Of a stretch of DNA of 6,879 bases, positions 6,063-6,879 are shown in pieces. Both the position numbers and the translations under genes were made by a program. Positions within the stretch are counted from its first letter, which is position 1; each line of letters opens with the position of its first letter. The stretch is from NCBI GenBank assembly GCA_018500005.2, contig JAHBAP020000427.1, positions 1 through 6,879 of the forward strand. The letters run 5' to 3'. This stretch comes from Mycobacterium sp. GTDB taxonomy: Bacteria; Actinomycetota; Actinomycetes; Mycobacteriales; Mycobacteriaceae. The notes under the pieces are model-generated. The model saw only the letters and a list, made by a program, of their open reading frames with translations, had not been told where the DNA came from and searched no databases.

Positions 6063-6879
6063 ATCGAAACTCCGCATGCGAACCCCGGTCGCCACCGCCC
6101 CCGGCGGTTGCGACGTGCCGCTTCACCACGCCGCCCCACCCCCGAGACCACGCCGAGCCGCTCAGCCCTCGTGCAGCCGCTATTCGTCCGCGACGGTATC
6201 GACCGGCCGCGCGAGATCGCCTCGATGCCAGGGGTTTTCCAGCACTCCGTCGAATCTGCGGTAGGCGCGGCCGCTGAGGCCGCGGAGGCGGGTATCGGGG
6301 GCATCATGCTGTTCGGCATCCCCTCGACGAAGGACGAAGCGGGCGCGGAGGCCTCGGATCCGGACGGGATTATGCAGCGGGCACTGCGCGCGGTGGCCGG
6401 TGAAGTCGCCGAGACCATAGTCGTGATCGCCGATCTGAATCTCGACGAGTACACCACCCACGGGCACAGCGGTGTGCTCGGCGCCGACGGTGACGTCGAC
6501 AATGACGCCAGCATCGCCCGATTCGCCGAAGTGGCTGTGGCGCAAGCCGATGCTGGTGCGCAGATGGTCGCACCAAGCGGGATGATGGACGGTCAGGTCG
6601 GCGCAATCCGTTCGGCGCTGGACGCCGCAGGGCACCAGCAGGTGGGGATCCTGGCCTACGCGGCCAAATTCGCATCCCATTTCTATGGTCCCTTCCGCGA
6701 CGCGGTGGAGTCCTCGCTGACCGGGGACCGGCGGACCTACCAGCAGTTTCCGGGCAACCGCAAGGAGTCGATCCGCGAGGTGCTGCTCGACGTCGACGAA
6801 GGCGCCGACATCGTGATGGTCAAGCCCGCCCTGCCCTACCTCGACGTGATCGCCGCCGTCGCAGGCACCGTGCAGATAC
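6063..6879 (+). CDS. hemB: Porphobilinogen synthase (delta-aminolevulinate dehydratase), 3' partial
   Basis: HemB condenses two 5-aminolevulinate molecules to porphobilinogen in tetrapyrrole synthesis in the cytoplasm. About 272 residues are visible; the family is about 325-330 long, so the C terminus lies beyond the window. Numbered from the ATC at 6063, landmarks are RPRRLRR (12-18), LVQPLFVRDGI (36-46), GGIMLFGIP (79-87), the metal segment DLNLDEYTTHGHSG (124-137), PSGMMDGQV (171-179), the first Schiff-base lysine Lys202 in YAAKFAS, YGPFRDAV (208-215) and the second, Lys254, in VMVKPALPYLD. The three zinc cysteines of E. coli-type enzymes (Cys120, 122, 130) are replaced by Asn126, Asp128 and Ser136, and no cysteine occurs in the visible part. 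The start is uncertain: homology and GGAGAGG point to 6060-6063, which has no ATG, GTG or TTG. Canonical alternatives are TTG 6108 and GTG 6171. It is not in the usual hemACDB neighbourhood, so it may be a second copy. Confidence 0.9.
   Translation, partial: METPHANPGRHRPRRLRRAASPRRPTPETTPSRSALVQPLFVRDGIDRPREIASMPGVFQHSVESAVGAAAEAAEAGIGGIMLFGIPSTKDEAGAEASDPDGIMQRALRAVAGEVAETIVVIADLNLDEYTTHGHSGVLGADGDVDNDASIARFAEVAVAQADAGAQMVAPSGMMDGQVGAIRSALDAAGHQQVGILAYAAKFASHFYGPFRDAVESSLTGDRRTYQQFPGNRKESIREVLLDVDEGADIVMVKPALPYLDVIAAVAGTVQI

Noticed and set aside
5927..6680. Minus-strand open frames antisense to hemB
   Set aside because: The plus strand encodes an unmistakable HemB across this stretch, and the antisense products show no conserved motif.

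Overview
The window looks like chromosomal DNA of a high-GC actinomycete, most likely a mycobacterium or close relative. This rests on the strongly GC-biased third codon positions, frequent GTG and probable TTG starts, and the protein families present. In particular, a GNAT/PlsC acyltransferase pair resembles, from memory, the neighbouring Rv3026c and Rv3027c genes of M. tuberculosis. No rRNA, tRNA, CRISPR array, insertion sequence or phage gene was seen.

Layout from left to right. (1) Positions 1-372, plus strand: the C-terminal ATPase end of a sensor histidine kinase that begins outside the window. (2) A 73-base convergent gap with no convincing terminator. (3) Positions 446-2115, minus strand: a two-gene lipid acylation unit. 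The OlsB-like N-acyltransferase comes first and is joined by a TGATG overlap to a PlsC/OlsA-like O-acyltransferase. A plausible promoter lies in the 107 bases upstream of it. (4) Positions 2223-5948, minus strand: a three-gene unit in the order flavin-dependent nitronate monooxygenase, YtcJ-type metal-dependent amidohydrolase, COG0523/CobW-type GTPase. The last two overlap by GTGA. (5) A divergent gap of about 114 bases with an inverted repeat, a possible -10 box and a clear Shine-Dalgarno. (6) From about 6063 to the window end, plus strand: most of a porphobilinogen synthase (HemB) whose C terminus lies outside.

How the genes may work together. The OlsB/OlsA pair has the composition expected for making an ornithine-type or other N-acyl/O-acyl aminolipid. 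In the three-gene unit, a metal-inserting GTPase translationally coupled to a metal-dependent hydrolase suggests a dedicated metallochaperone and client. The nitronate monooxygenase suggests oxidation of a small nitro or related compound upstream of the hydrolytic step. The divergent HemB has lost all three cysteines of the classical catalytic zinc site but keeps both Schiff-base lysines. Zinc-independent HemB paralogues and COG0523 GTPases are known to co-occur in zinc-sparing gene sets, so the right half of the window may be a metal-linked locus. No Zur-like AT-rich palindrome was found, so zinc control is not supported by the sequence alone.

The most unusual point is the HemB start. Homology and a well-placed GGAGAGG both point to initiation at an ATC (or ACG) codon near 6060-6063. 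The first canonical in-frame start, TTG at 6108, lies inside the conserved N-terminal arm.
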